Assembly (NCBI GenBank): GCA_035556215.1
Contig: DATMFI010000001.1
Location: 6,772-70,771, forward strand
Origin: Palsa-892 sp035556215
GTDB taxonomy: Bacteria > Pseudomonadota > Alphaproteobacteria > Rhizobiales > Xanthobacteraceae
Direction: 5' to 3'
Length of the DNA stretch: 64,000 nt
How positions within the stretch are numbered: position 1 is the stretch's first letter; the number at the start of each line of letters is the position of its first letter. Shown piece after piece: positions 1-7,224 of the stretch. A model generated the notes under the pieces. The model made no database searches. It was not told the origin of the DNA and saw only the letters and a list, made by a program, of their open reading frames with translations. A program made the translations under genes and the position numbers.

Positions 1-1039
1 GGCAACGCCAGGTCGGCACATTGGCGAGCAGCGGTTCCTCGCCAAGATAAAATTTCACGATCTCGGGCATGTAGCTATAGACCGCCTTGTCGTCGGCAAC
101 GCCGGTGCCGACAGCGTTCGCGATTGTCACTTGTCCTGCGTGATAGGCGCTCATGAGGCCGGGCACGCCGAGCACAGAGTCGGGGTGGAAGACGAGGGGA
201 TCGAGAAAGTCGTCATCGACCCGGCGATAGATGACATCGACGCGCTTCGGGCCTTCGGTGGTGCGCATATAGACGACATTCGATTTCACGAAGAGGTCGC
301 GGCCCTCGACGAGTTCAACGCCCATCTTGTCGGCGAGAAACGAGTGCTCGAAATAGGCCGAGTTGAAAATGCCCGGCGTCAGGATCACGACCGCCGGATC
401 GCCGGGCGCCGAAAGCGGCGCGACGGATTTCAATGTTGCGAGCAATTCATCGGTGTAGTTTTCGACGGGCGCGACGGCATGGCGCGCGAACAGCTCGGGA
501 AACAGCCGCAGCATGATCTCGCGGTTCTCCAGCATGTAAGAGACGCCGGAGGGCACGCGCGTATTGTCCTCAAGCACATAAAATTTGTCTTCGCCCGTGC
601 GCACGACGTCGATGCCGGCGATCTGGAGATAGCTGTCATGCGGCACCGGCTTGCCGTTCATCTCGGGGCGGAATACCGGATTTTGATAGACGAGATCCTC
701 CGGCACGATGCCGGCGCGCAGGATTTCGCGCTTGGTATAGACGTCATGGATATAGGCGTTCAGCGCCTTCACGCGCTGCGTCAGGCCGCGCGCGAGAAAC
801 GCCCATTCCTTCGCCGTCAGAATGCGCGGGATGATGTCGAACGGGATCAGCCGTTCGGTCGATTCCGTCTCGCCATAGACGGCGAAGGTGATGCCCATGC
901 GGCGGAAGATCGTCTCGGCTTCGCGGCGGCGGTAATCGAGCACATCGGGCGGAACGCGCTTCAGCCAGTCGGACAGCACCAGATACGCCGGACGCACCTG
1001 ACCATTCGCCGCACGCATTTCGTCGAAGCCAACCGCCAT
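1..1039 (-). CDS. Circularly permuted ATP-grasp protein (DUF404/DUF407), 3' part outside window
   Basis: The minus strand is open from an ATG at 1039 to the window edge (346 codons). It reads MAVGFDEMRAANGQ and continues with family hallmarks: VYGETESTERLIPFD, the IAGIDVVRTGEDKFYVLEDN region, then NTRVPSGVSYMLENRE, and later GVADDKAVYSYMPEIVKFYL. These match the circularly permuted ATP-grasp type 2 family, which is thought to catalyse peptide-like ligations. In related genomes it is usually followed by an alpha-E (DUF403) protein and a transglutaminase-like protein; both would lie outside this window to the left. The substrate is unknown. The C-terminus is missing only because the window starts here. 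A long open frame on the opposite strand across this region is a shadow of this gene. Confidence 0.88.
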   Translation of the reverse strand, partial: MAVGFDEMRAANGQVRPAYLVLSDWLKRVPPDVLDYRRREAETIFRRMGITFAVYGETESTERLIPFDIIPRILTAKEWAFLARGLTQRVKALNAYIHDVYTKREILRAGIVPEDLVYQNPVFRPEMNGKPVPHDSYLQIAGIDVVRTGEDKFYVLEDNTRVPSGVSYMLENREIMLRLFPELFARHAVAPVENYTDELLATLKSVAPLSAPGDPAVVILTPGIFNSAYFEHSFLADKMGVELVEGRDLFVKSNVVYMRTTEGPKRVDVIYRRVDDDFLDPLVFHPDSVLGVPGLMSAYHAGQVTIANAVGTGVADDKAVYSYMPEIVKFYLGEEPLLANVPTWRC

Positions 1040-1207
1040 TCCTGCTCCAGCCCTGACCCGATCAGTCTAGCGATAAAGAGTGTGACACCTCAAACGGTTC
1101 CCCGACAGTTGCCGGCCGGGCCAAAAAGCGGGCGAAAATCCCGGCGGCTGCCCAAGTTTTGGCCGCGCGGCGGCGGCGTTATACTGATGCCGACAAGGAG
1201 CGTCAGA

Positions 1208-1969
1208 ATGGCCGAAGCAAAGCTTGCTACCGTCACCGCCGCGATTTTGGTGATCGGCGACGAAATTCTTTCGGGAAGAACCAAGGACAAGAATATCGGC
1301 TACATCGCCGAATATCTCACCAATATCGGCATCGACCTCAAGGAAGTGCGCGTCGTGCCCGACGAGGAGAAGGAAATCGTCGGCGCGTTGAACGCGCTCC
1401 GTCATCGCTACAATTATGTGTTCACGACCGGCGGCATCGGGCCGACGCATGACGACATCACCGCCGACTCGGTGGCAAAGGCGTTCGGTGTTTCGATCGG
1501 TCATCACCCCGAAGCGGTGGCGATCATCGAGAAGCGCGCGAAAGAGCGCGGGCTGGAGCTGAACGAGTCGCGCCTGCGCATGGCGCGCATTCCGGCGACG
1601 GCGACACTGATCGAGAACAAGGTTTCGGGCGCGCCGGGCTTTCGCATCGGCAATGTGATCGTGATGGCCGGCGTGCCGGCGATCATGCAGGCGATGCTCG
1701 ATGCCGCCGCGCCGTCGCTCCAAACCGGCGCGAAGATGCATTCGGTGTCGATCAACACCGGACTCAAGGAAGGCGACATCGGCAGCGAGCTTGGCGAAAT
1801 CGCCAAGGCGCATCCCGGCACGATGATCGGCAGCTATCCGTTCTTCGACGAGAAGCTCGGGCCGAATACCAATGTCGTCGTGCGCTCGCGCGACACGGCG
1901 TTGCTTCAGGCCGCGGCCGCGGATGTCGAAGCCATGGTTGCGCGCGTGAAGAAAGCGCTGGCGGCGTAA
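1208..1969 (+). CDS. Molybdopterin-binding domain protein (CinA N-terminal/MoaB-like)
   Basis: This 253-residue protein is a single MoCF_biosynth (MoaB/MogA/CinA-N) domain. The visible motifs are ILVIGDEILSGRTKDKN near the N-terminus and TTGGIGPTHDDIT, the glycine-rich molybdopterin-binding loop, near residue 80. It lacks the C-terminal nicotinamide-deamidase domain of full CinA, so it is the short stand-alone form common in alphaproteobacteria. The ATG at 1208 was chosen because AAGGAG lies 7 bases before it. A longer frame upstream overlaps the ATP-grasp gene on the other strand and has no protein-like sequence. The physiological substrate is not known from sequence. Confidence 0.88.
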   Translation: MAEAKLATVTAAILVIGDEILSGRTKDKNIGYIAEYLTNIGIDLKEVRVVPDEEKEIVGALNALRHRYNYVFTTGGIGPTHDDITADSVAKAFGVSIGHHPEAVAIIEKRAKERGLELNESRLRMARIPATATLIENKVSGAPGFRIGNVIVMAGVPAIMQAMLDAAAPSLQTGAKMHSVSINTGLKEGDIGSELGEIAKAHPGTMIGSYPFFDEKLGPNTNVVVRSRDTALLQAAAADVEAMVARVKKALAA

Positions 1970-2122
1970 GCGCAATCAATCTCCGTGATTTTTCGCGGCG
2001 GAACTTTTTTTAAAAAATTTCGGGAAAGCCGGAAGATCGCTCACTTGGTGCGGCGGCGAACCAATGGCGAGACTGCGGCAAATGCAGAGGGGCCGGAACA
2101 TTTCAGCCATGCCCGGAATTGA

Positions 2123-2159
2123 GTGTTGGAGACCAGCTCCCCGGTCTCACCCCCAACAC
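2123..2159 (+). promoter_or_regulatory. Leader hairpin directly upstream of the Gly/Gln microprotein RBS
   Basis: GTGTTGG at 2123-2129 is complementary to CCAACAC at 2153-2159. Just inside, GAGACC (2129-2134) pairs with GGTCTC (2143-2148). The long hairpin ends one base before the GGAG ribosome-binding site at 2161. It could be a terminator-like or translation-controlling leader. No T-run follows, so simple termination is unlikely. The role is inferred from position only. Confidence 0.45.
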
Positions 2160-2171
2160 AGGAGTTTGAAT

Positions 2172-2324
2172 ATGGGCCAGGATCAAAAGAACCAGAACCA
2201 GCAGAACCAGGGCGGCCAGCAGGGCGGTCAGGGCGGCCAGCAGGGCGGCCAGCACCAGCAGGGCACGCCGAAGCCCGGTCAGGGCGGTCAGCAGGGCGGC
2301 GGCCAGCAGAATCCGCAGCGCTAA
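2172..2324 (+). CDS. Gly/Gln-rich low-complexity microprotein (50 aa)
   Basis: The ATG at 2172 follows GGAG at 2161, and the frame closes at TAA 2324. The 50-residue product begins MGQDQKNQNQQNQGGQQGG and is almost entirely Gly, Gln, Asn and Pro in imperfect GGQQGGQ repeats, with a basic C-terminus (NPQR). It has no signal peptide, membrane segment or cysteine. A strong ribosome-binding site, a structured leader and a textbook terminator immediately after the stop argue that it is expressed. The composition suggests an intrinsically disordered protein, but I do not recognise a function. Confidence 0.6.
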   Translation: MGQDQKNQNQQNQGGQQGGQGGQQGGQHQQGTPKPGQGGQQGGGQQNPQR

Positions 2325-2337
2325 GCTTCTGTTTGGC

Positions 2338-2371
2338 GAGACCCCGCCGCAATGCGGCGGGGTCTTTTTAT
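2338..2371 (+). terminator. Rho-independent terminator after the microprotein
   Basis: GACCCCGCCGC (2340-2350), a three-base loop, then GCGGCGGGGTC (2354-2364), followed at once by TTTTTATTT. The stem is perfect at 11 bp. Confidence 0.9.
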
Positions 2372-2531
2372 TTGTTCATGGCAGCGGCGCCGCACTCGTG
2401 GAGCGGCGCGGCCGCGTCGTTTTCCCCGGATTTTATCGCTGACAGCGAACTTGCCACCGCAAAAACCGGCGGCGATTTACCGACTCGCTTGCAGCTTTGC
2501 GGCGAGGCCGTCTAGTTTGCCGCAGTCACGT

Positions 2532-2619
2532 GCGGACGTGGCGGAATGGTATACGCAAAAGACTTAAAATCTTTCCCCGAGCAATCGGGTTGTGGGTTCG
2601 AGTCCCACCGTCCGCACCA
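2532..2619 (+). tRNA. tRNA-Leu (UAA)
   Basis: The acceptor arms GCGGACG (2532-2538) and CGTCCGC (2609-2615) pair. They are followed by discriminator A and an encoded CCA (2617-2619). The anticodon stem AAAGA/TCTTT encloses CTTAAAA, giving anticodon TAA. The long variable arm (CCCCGAGCAATCGGG) is typical of leucine tRNAs, and the T-loop GGTTCGAGTCC is present. Confidence 0.97.
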
Positions 2620-2641
2620 CTCTCCAGATAAACGATCGGCG

Positions 2642-3133
2642 TCAGTGTGCGGCGCGCGGCGCGCGTTTCGCGGGCGGCACGGCGATGCCTTGCGGGATGG
2701 CGAGCAGTTCGCGCAGCGGTGTCCTCGGCTTTGCAAGATCCGCGAGCGTGTAGCTGTCGAGCACTTCGAGAAAACTGTCGCGCGCCTTGTCGAGCGCGCG
2801 CTGCAAAACGCAACAGCGCTGGATCGCGCAGATGTTGTCGCTGATCTTGCCTTCGGCGAGACAGGGGACGAGCGCCATGTCGGGCTCGGTGTGGCGAACG
2901 ACTTCGCCAAGGCCGATCGCGCTCGCGGGCTTGGCGAGCCGCAGGCCGCCGCTGCGGCCGCGCACGGTTTCGACATAGCCGGCGACGCCGAGCTGATGGG
3001 CAACCTTCATCAAATGATTTTTGGAAACGCCGTACTGGCGCGCGACTTCGGCGATGGTCGCAAGGCCGTCTTCCTTCAGCGCCAGATAGATCAGCAGCCG
3101 CAGCGAATAGTCGGTGTAGATCGTCAGGCGCAA
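2642..3133 (-). CDS. nsrR: Rrf2-family nitric-oxide-sensing repressor, NsrR
   Basis: This 163-residue Rrf2 protein starts (M/L)RLTIYTDYSLRLLIYLA, has the winged-helix stretch GVSKNHLMKVAHQL, the wing VRGRSGGLRLAKPAS, and Fe-S ligand cysteines near residues 90-105 (PCLAEG...NICAIQRCC). YTDYSLR, VSKNHL and HTEPDMALVPC follow NsrR rather than IscR or RirA. NsrR carries an NO-labile Fe-S cluster and represses NO-stress genes. I chose the TTG at 3133 because GGGAG sits 7 bases upstream and family members start here; an ATG 60 bases further upstream would add an atypical tail. It is divergent from a small membrane protein and a DUF1971 gene, the expected NsrR target context. Confidence 0.88.
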   Translation of the reverse strand: MRLTIYTDYSLRLLIYLALKEDGLATIAEVARQYGVSKNHLMKVAHQLGVAGYVETVRGRSGGLRLAKPASAIGLGEVVRHTEPDMALVPCLAEGKISDNICAIQRCCVLQRALDKARDSFLEVLDSYTLADLAKPRTPLRELLAIPQGIAVPPAKRAPRAAH

Positions 3134-3162
3134 ATTGCGTCTCCCACTTAGGTCGAAGTGCA

Positions 3163-3185
3163 AAGATGTATTCGATATATTGCTT
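3163..3185. promoter_or_regulatory. Candidate NsrR operator in the divergent promoter
   Basis: AAGATGTATTC at 3163-3173 matches the left half of the known NsrR consensus (AAGATGyATTT). The following ATATATTGCTT is a partial inverted copy, with 6 of 11 positions symmetric. The site lies between the divergent nsrR and 3237 genes, where autoregulation would act. The right half is weak, so the assignment is tentative. Confidence 0.45.
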
Positions 3186-3236
3186 TTTGACAAGCCCGCT
3201 GTATAGAGTGCGCCGATCGCATTCGGGAGACCGACG

Positions 3237-3413
3237 ATGAGCTATGTCACCTCGCTTGGGAAGAATGCCGCCTGGGTTTTCCTGTGGCCGGGCAACAAGG
3301 CGTGCGACGCGCTCGGCATGGAAAAAGCGGATTTTCGCGACCTTGTCCGGATGCTGGTGAACTCGCTGGTCTGGACGACGATCGGCGTCATTATCGTGGC
3401 GTTCACGGCGTGA
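3237..3413 (+). CDS. Small single-pass membrane protein, NsrR-divergent (58 aa)
   Basis: ATG 3237 to TGA 3413, preceded by GGGAGA. The product starts MSYVTSLGKNAAWVFLWPG, has a charged middle (GMEKADFRDLVR) and ends with one hydrophobic segment (LVNSLVWTTIGVIIVAFTA). It lies 4 bases before the DUF1971 gene and is probably co-transcribed with it from the NsrR-facing promoter. I do not recognise the family. Position suggests a role in the NO or nitrosative-stress response; that is inference. Confidence 0.7.
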   Translation: MSYVTSLGKNAAWVFLWPGNKACDALGMEKADFRDLVRMLVNSLVWTTIGVIIVAFTA

Positions 3414-3417
3414 AACC

Positions 3418-3738
3418 ATGACGATCGAGGTCGTCAAACCCCGCGGTGAGTGGCGATCCCTGCCGCACGATGTGGCGCCATACAAGCGAACCGCGCTTTT
3501 TACCGAAACCACCATTCCCGCCGCGCTGATGCACGAACATCGGACGGCGGCGGGCGTCTGGGCGTTGCTGCATGTAATCGAGGGGCGGCTGTTATATCGG
3601 ATCAGCGGCCCTGAAGGCTCCGAGCGCGAAATCGGAGCAGGCGACCGTCCGGGCGTGATCGAGCCCGAGCGGCTGCATGAGGTGAGGCCGCTCGGGCCGG
3701 TCGAGTTTTATGTCGAGTTTTACCGGCGGCCCGAATAA
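3418..3738 (+). CDS. DUF1971 cupin-like protein (TehB N-terminal domain type)
   Basis: This 106-residue protein is a single small beta-barrel domain. Its markers are ETTIPAALMHEHRTAAGVWA near the N-terminus, GRLLYRI in the middle, IEPERLHEVRPLGPVEFYVEFY near the C-terminus. The pattern (HEHRTAxGVW, then PxxxHxVxPLG) is that of DUF1971, also found fused to tellurite methyltransferase TehB. DUF1971/TehB genes are recurring members of predicted NsrR regulons, which fits the adjacent divergent nsrR. The His residues could bind metal or a small ligand; no catalytic role can be read from the sequence. Confidence 0.85.
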   Translation: MTIEVVKPRGEWRSLPHDVAPYKRTALFTETTIPAALMHEHRTAAGVWALLHVIEGRLLYRISGPEGSEREIGAGDRPGVIEPERLHEVRPLGPVEFYVEFYRRPE

Positions 3739-3846
3739 TCGGGCCCTACGAGGAACGCAGCGCGCGAACGGATCGGCTTGGGCGGCGCGGCGCTGAGGCG
3801 CGCGAGCCGCCGGGAGTCCTCAATTCCTCGGGGATCTTGGGAACAA

Positions 3847-4266
3847 TCAATCGAAATCCCGGCGCGAGCGCATCTTCTTGATCTCGCTGCGGCGGCTTTT
3901 CGAATCGAGGCGGCGTTTCTTCGAGGCTTTGGTGGGTTTCGTCGCGCGGCGCGGCGGCGGCGGATTGGCCGCTTCGACGATCATCTCGATCAGGCGCGCG
4001 CGGGCGTCGTCGCGGTTCATCTCCTGGCTGCGGTGGCGGTTCGCGGTGATGACGATGACGCCCTCATTAGTGAGGCGGCTCCCCGCGATGCGCTGCAGGC
4101 GGATCGCCACATCGTTCGGCAGCGAGCGCGAGCCGCGCGCGTCGAAGCGGAGTTGCACCGCCGACGACACTTTGTTCACGTTCTGGCCGCCCGGGCCTGA
4201 GGCGCGAATGAAGCTTTCCTGGAGCTCGCTTTCGTCCAGATGGATGCGGTCGGTCACTCGGATCAT
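3847..4266 (-). CDS. arfB: Alternative ribosome-rescue factor / peptidyl-tRNA hydrolase ArfB
   Basis: This 139-residue class-I release-factor-like protein has the GGQ catalytic motif in RASGPGGQNVNKVSSAVQLRF (residues about 22-42). Its lysine/arginine-rich C-terminal tail (KASKKRRLDSKSRRSEIKKMRSRR) is the kind that enters the empty mRNA channel of stalled ribosomes. It hydrolyses peptidyl-tRNA on non-stop ribosomes. Length and domain layout fit ArfB (YaeJ), without the codon-recognition domains of full release factors. It is convergent with the cupin gene and stands alone. Confidence 0.93.
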   Translation of the reverse strand: MIRVTDRIHLDESELQESFIRASGPGGQNVNKVSSAVQLRFDARGSRSLPNDVAIRLQRIAGSRLTNEGVIVITANRHRSQEMNRDDARARLIEMIVEAANPPPPRRATKPTKASKKRRLDSKSRRSEIKKMRSRRDFD

Positions 4267-4408
4267 GAGAATTTTCTGCGAAATGCTTGGATTTGCTCGA
4301 AAACAGCCTGGGGGCAGCGCGGCAGAAAGGTTCGACTCTCGTAGGTCATGCGATTAGCTTCCCGGCCATTATAACAGGCTTGCGACAAGCGGGGCCGGGA
4401 GAGGCTGG

Positions 4409-5056
4409 ATGTTGGGTTTTCTGCGATTACTGCTGCCGAAGGAGGAGCGTTTTTTCGAACTCTTCGACCGGCATGCCAATACGGTGGTGGGCGGCGCCGA
4501 AGCGCTGCGGGCTTTGCTCGACGGCGGCGACGGCATTCAGAAGAATTTCCAGACCATCATCGACCGCGAGCATGACGCCGACGCCATCACCCGCGAAGTC
4601 CTGACCGCGATCCGCCGCACTTTCATCACGCCCTTCGACCGCGACGGCATCCAGGACCTCACGAATGCGATGGATGACTCCATCGACCAGATGCAGAAGA
4701 CGGCGAAGACGATCATGCTGTTCGAGGTTCGCGCCTTCACGCCGCAAATGAAGGACATGGCCGACAACATCGTGCAATGCGCGCGGCTGGTGCAGGAGGC
4801 GGTGCCGCTCCTGCGCTCGATCAGCGAGAACGCCACCCGGCTTTCGGCCATTACCGAGAAGGTGACGCGGCTCGAAGGCGAGGCCGACGACATTCACGAT
4901 GTGGGCCTGAAGGAGCTGTTCAAGCAGCAGACGGCGAACGCCAATTCGATCTCGTTCTTCGTCGCCCACGAGATTTACGATCATCTGGAAAAATGCGTGG
5001 ATCGTTTCGACGACGTCGCGAACGAAATCCAGAGTATCGTGATCGATCACGTCTAG
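4409..5056 (+). CDS. DUF47 (PhoU-like) phosphate transport accessory protein
   Basis: The 215-residue all-helical protein starts MLGFLRLLLPKEERFFELFDRHA, the typical start of the TIGR00153/DUF47 family. It has PhoU-like acidic motifs (IIDREHDADAITREV and RLEGEADDIHDVGLKEL). It ends 15 bases before the Pit transporter. DUF47 proteins are nearly always paired with low-affinity phosphate permeases and are thought to modulate them. The upstream sequence GGGAGAGGCTGG provides the ribosome-binding site. Confidence 0.93.
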   Translation: MLGFLRLLLPKEERFFELFDRHANTVVGGAEALRALLDGGDGIQKNFQTIIDREHDADAITREVLTAIRRTFITPFDRDGIQDLTNAMDDSIDQMQKTAKTIMLFEVRAFTPQMKDMADNIVQCARLVQEAVPLLRSISENATRLSAITEKVTRLEGEADDIHDVGLKELFKQQTANANSISFFVAHEIYDHLEKCVDRFDDVANEIQSIVIDHV

Positions 5057-5071
5057 GGGCGGGGCGCGCAC

Positions 5072-6079
5072 ATGGAAGCCATCGCGATCAGCCTGCCGTT
5101 TCTGGTCGGGCTCGTCATTGTTGCGCTGATCTTCGATTTTCTGAACGGCTTGCATGACGCCGCCAATTCCATCGCCACCATCGTCTCGACGCGCGTTCTG
5201 AAACCGCAATATGCCGTCGCGTGGGCGGCGTTCTTCAACTTCATCGCATTTTTGTTTTTCGGGCTGCATGTCGCAGAGACGCTCGGCGTCGGCATCATCT
5301 CGGCGGCGATCGTCGATCCGCATGTCATCTTCGGCGCGCTGATCGGTGCGATCGCGTGGAACCTCATCACCTGGTTTCTCGGCATCCCGTCGTCATCGTC
5401 GCATGCGCTGGTCGGCGGGCTTCTCGGCGCGGGCTGCGCCAAGGCCGGCTGGTCGGCGATCGTCTGGCCGGGCGTCATCAAGACGAGCGCCGCGATCGTG
5501 CTGTCGCCGCTCGTCGGCTTCATCCTCGCCATCGTGCTGGTGCTGCTGGTTTCGTGGCTGTTCGTCCGCACCACGCCCTATGCGGTCGACAACATGTTCC
5601 GCAAATTCCAGTTTTTCTCCGCGTCGCTCTATTCGCTCGGCCACGGCGGCAACGACGCGCAAAAGACAATGGGCATCATCGCCGTGCTGCTCTATTCGCA
5701 GGGCATGATCGGCGACAAATTCTACGTGCCGTTCTGGGTGGTGCTCATATGCCAGGCGATGATGGCGCTCGGCACGCTGTTCGGCGGCTGGCGCATCGTG
5801 AAAACGATGGGCTCGAAGATCACGCGGCTGACGCCGGTGCAGGGGTTCTGTGCCGAAACGGGCGGCGCGATCACGCTGTTCATGGCGACCTATCTCGGCG
5901 TTCCGGTTTCGACGACGCACACGATCACGGGCGCCATCGTCGGCGTCGGCGCCGCGCGGCGGGCTTCCGCGGTGCGCTGGAACATCGCGAGCAATATCGT
6001 CGTTGCCTGGATCGTGACGATCCCGGCGGCGGGATTGATGGCGGCGCTCGCCTATTATGCGTCATGGTTTCTGGGGTAA
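5072..6079 (+). CDS. pit: Inorganic phosphate transporter, PiT family
   Basis: The 335-residue multi-pass membrane protein has both PiT signature repeats. The first is FDFLNGLHDAANSIATIVSTRVL near residue 25; the second is SLGHGGNDAQKTMGIIA near residue 190, with PVSTTHTITGAIVGVG later. It catalyses cation-coupled uptake of inorganic phosphate. It is co-directional with and 15 bases downstream of the DUF47 gene, making a classic two-gene phosphate module. Confidence 0.95.
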   Translation: MEAIAISLPFLVGLVIVALIFDFLNGLHDAANSIATIVSTRVLKPQYAVAWAAFFNFIAFLFFGLHVAETLGVGIISAAIVDPHVIFGALIGAIAWNLITWFLGIPSSSSHALVGGLLGAGCAKAGWSAIVWPGVIKTSAAIVLSPLVGFILAIVLVLLVSWLFVRTTPYAVDNMFRKFQFFSASLYSLGHGGNDAQKTMGIIAVLLYSQGMIGDKFYVPFWVVLICQAMMALGTLFGGWRIVKTMGSKITRLTPVQGFCAETGGAITLFMATYLGVPVSTTHTITGAIVGVGAARRASAVRWNIASNIVVAWIVTIPAAGLMAALAYYASWFLG

Positions 6080-6136
6080 GCCGGGAACCGGCGGGCGGGA
6101 GCCGCATCAAACCCGGCAGGACTTGAGGAGCGTGAA

Positions 6137-6343
6137 ATGGACGAAGAAAAATTCAACGGCAGCATGCGGAAATTCCTGCGCACGGTGGGCGTCACCTCGC
6201 AGCAGGAAATCGAGAAAGCGATCCGCGACGCCGTTGCGAGCGGCAAGCTCAAGGGCAACGAGAAGCTCAACGCCAAAATGGTGCTGACGGTTGACGGCGT
6301 CGCATTGACGCACGAAGTAAAGGGCGAACTCGAACTCGGTTAG
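6137..6343 (+). CDS. DUF6494-type small protein (68 aa)
   Basis: ATG 6137 follows GAGGAG-like sequence at 6126. The 68-residue product reads MDEEKFNGSMRKFLRTVGVT, then SQQEIEKAIRDAVASGKLKG, then a beta-rich end (VLTVDGVALTHEVKGELELG). This matches my recollection of the DUF6494 family of small, soluble alphaproteobacterial proteins of unknown function. It is the first of a run of four small genes between pit and copA. Confidence 0.8.
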   Translation: MDEEKFNGSMRKFLRTVGVTSQQEIEKAIRDAVASGKLKGNEKLNAKMVLTVDGVALTHEVKGELELG

Positions 6344-6420
6344 CTCAGGAACTTTCGCCGGTTCCCGGCGTTTTTTCTCCACGCGTTGCAAAGCAGTCAA
6401 ACGCAGCAAGGAGAAACGCC

Positions 6421-6600
6421 ATGTTAGGTTGGGCCGTAACTTTTCTCATTATCGCGTTGATCGCGGGTGTCCTCGGTTTCGGCGGTGTCGCCATCGTCTC
6501 GGTCGAGCTCGCGAAGATCGTGTTCTTCATCGCAATCGCGCTGTTCCTGATCTCGGCGGTCGCCGGCATGATGCGCGGCCGCGGCGCGCCGCTGCGCTAA
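6421..6600 (+). CDS. DUF1328 small membrane protein (59 aa)
   Basis: ATG 6421 follows AAGGAG (6409-6414). The 59-residue product, MLGWAVTFLIIALIAGVLGF followed by GGVAIVSVELAKIVFFIAIA and a short basic tail, has two hydrophobic segments. It is a recognisable DUF1328 (YtjA-type) protein. These small inner-membrane proteins are often induced by stress. Terminator-like structure follows directly. Confidence 0.85.
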   Translation: MLGWAVTFLIIALIAGVLGFGGVAIVSVELAKIVFFIAIALFLISAVAGMMRGRGAPLR

Positions 6601-6609
6601 GCGAAAAAC

Positions 6610-6647
6610 AATTCACCCCTCGCGGCTGTCGCCGGGAGGGGTGAATT
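6610..6647. terminator. Bidirectional terminator between DUF1328 and the histone-like gene
   Basis: AATTCACCCCTC (6610-6621) and GAGGGGTGAATT (6636-6647) form a 12-bp perfect stem between two convergent small genes. An A-rich stretch precedes it on the plus strand, which serves the minus-strand transcript; the plus side has only a short T-rich stretch. Confidence 0.7.
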
Positions 6648-6660
6648 CTGTTGCGGTTCT

Positions 6661-6840
6661 TTACGAAAACAGGCTGCTGAAAAATCCCTGAGGCGGGGCT
6701 TTTTTCGTTTTCGCTTTGGCCGCACGCCGGGCTTTGGCGGGCCTGGCGGCTTTTGCCTTTTTCGCCGGTTTCTTTGCCTTGCTCGATTTCTTCGTTTTCT
6801 TCTTGGCGGGCCTTGATGCTGGTCTCGATTTGCGGGCCAT
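6661..6840 (-). CDS. Histone H1-like Lys/Ala/Pro-rich basic protein (59 aa)
   Basis: ATG at 6840 has GGAGAG 5 bases upstream; the longer frame reaching 6963 lacks such a site. The 59 residues read MARKSRPASRPAKKKTKKSS and continue with alternating Lys/Ala/Arg (KAKKPAKKAKAARPAKARRA), then end in GFFSSLFS. The composition is that of H1-like C-terminal domain proteins that bind DNA or RNA without sequence specificity. Low complexity makes family assignment uncertain, but the start, RBS and terminator are clean. Confidence 0.65.
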   Translation of the reverse strand: MARKSRPASRPAKKKTKKSSKAKKPAKKAKAARPAKARRAAKAKTKKAPPQGFFSSLFS

Positions 6841-6990
6841 GAGGCTCTCCGTGGTTCCGGTAATAGGAATAACGAACGCAACGATCAGCGAATCGGTTTC
6901 GCCGATGGAACTCAGGCAATTGTCAGGCGTTATAACGCGGGTGCGGGCGATTTCCAGCGCCAAAACGGGTTTGCAACGCAGGAGAGCAGA

Positions 6991-7158
6991 ATGGCTTCCT
7001 CGGTCCTAATCGGTATTCTGATTACGTTTCTCGTCGTTATTCTCGTTCTTTACCTCGTCAACATGCTGCCGGTGGATGGCCGGATGAAGCAGATCATCCG
7101 CATCGTCGTCATCATCATCGGTGTGATTTCGATGCTGAAATACCTCGCGGTATTCTAG
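6991..7158 (+). CDS. Small two-helix membrane protein, Thivi_2564-like (55 aa)
   Basis: ATG 6991 is preceded by AGGAGAGC. The 55-residue product has a hydrophobic N-terminal segment (VLIGILITFLVVILVLYLV), a central NMLPVDGRMKQII turn and a second hydrophobic segment (IVVIIIGVISMLKYL). The LPxDxRxKQII turn between two helices resembles the Thivi_2564 small-membrane family as I remember it. Function is unknown. A strong terminator follows. Confidence 0.72.
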   Translation: MASSVLIGILITFLVVILVLYLVNMLPVDGRMKQIIRIVVIIIGVISMLKYLAVF

Positions 7159-7180
7159 CGCGGGACGGCCTCTGAAACGG

Positions 7181-7213
7181 AAAAGCCCCCTCCTTGGGAG
7201 GGGGCTTTTTTTG
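7181..7213. terminator. Bidirectional terminator between the 55-aa gene and copA
   Basis: AAAAGCCCCCTCC and GGAGGGGGCTTTT are separated by a three-base loop and flanked by A and T runs. It can serve both the plus-strand small gene and the minus-strand copper ATPase. Confidence 0.92.
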
Positions 7214-7224
7214 TCCGGTACCGT

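Noticed and set aside
131..1207. Long plus-strand open frame running into the molybdopterin-binding gene
   Set aside because: It is antisense to a well-conserved ATP-grasp gene, and its sequence is rich in His/Arg/Asp in the way of GC-rich shadow frames. The real gene begins at 1208 with an RBS.
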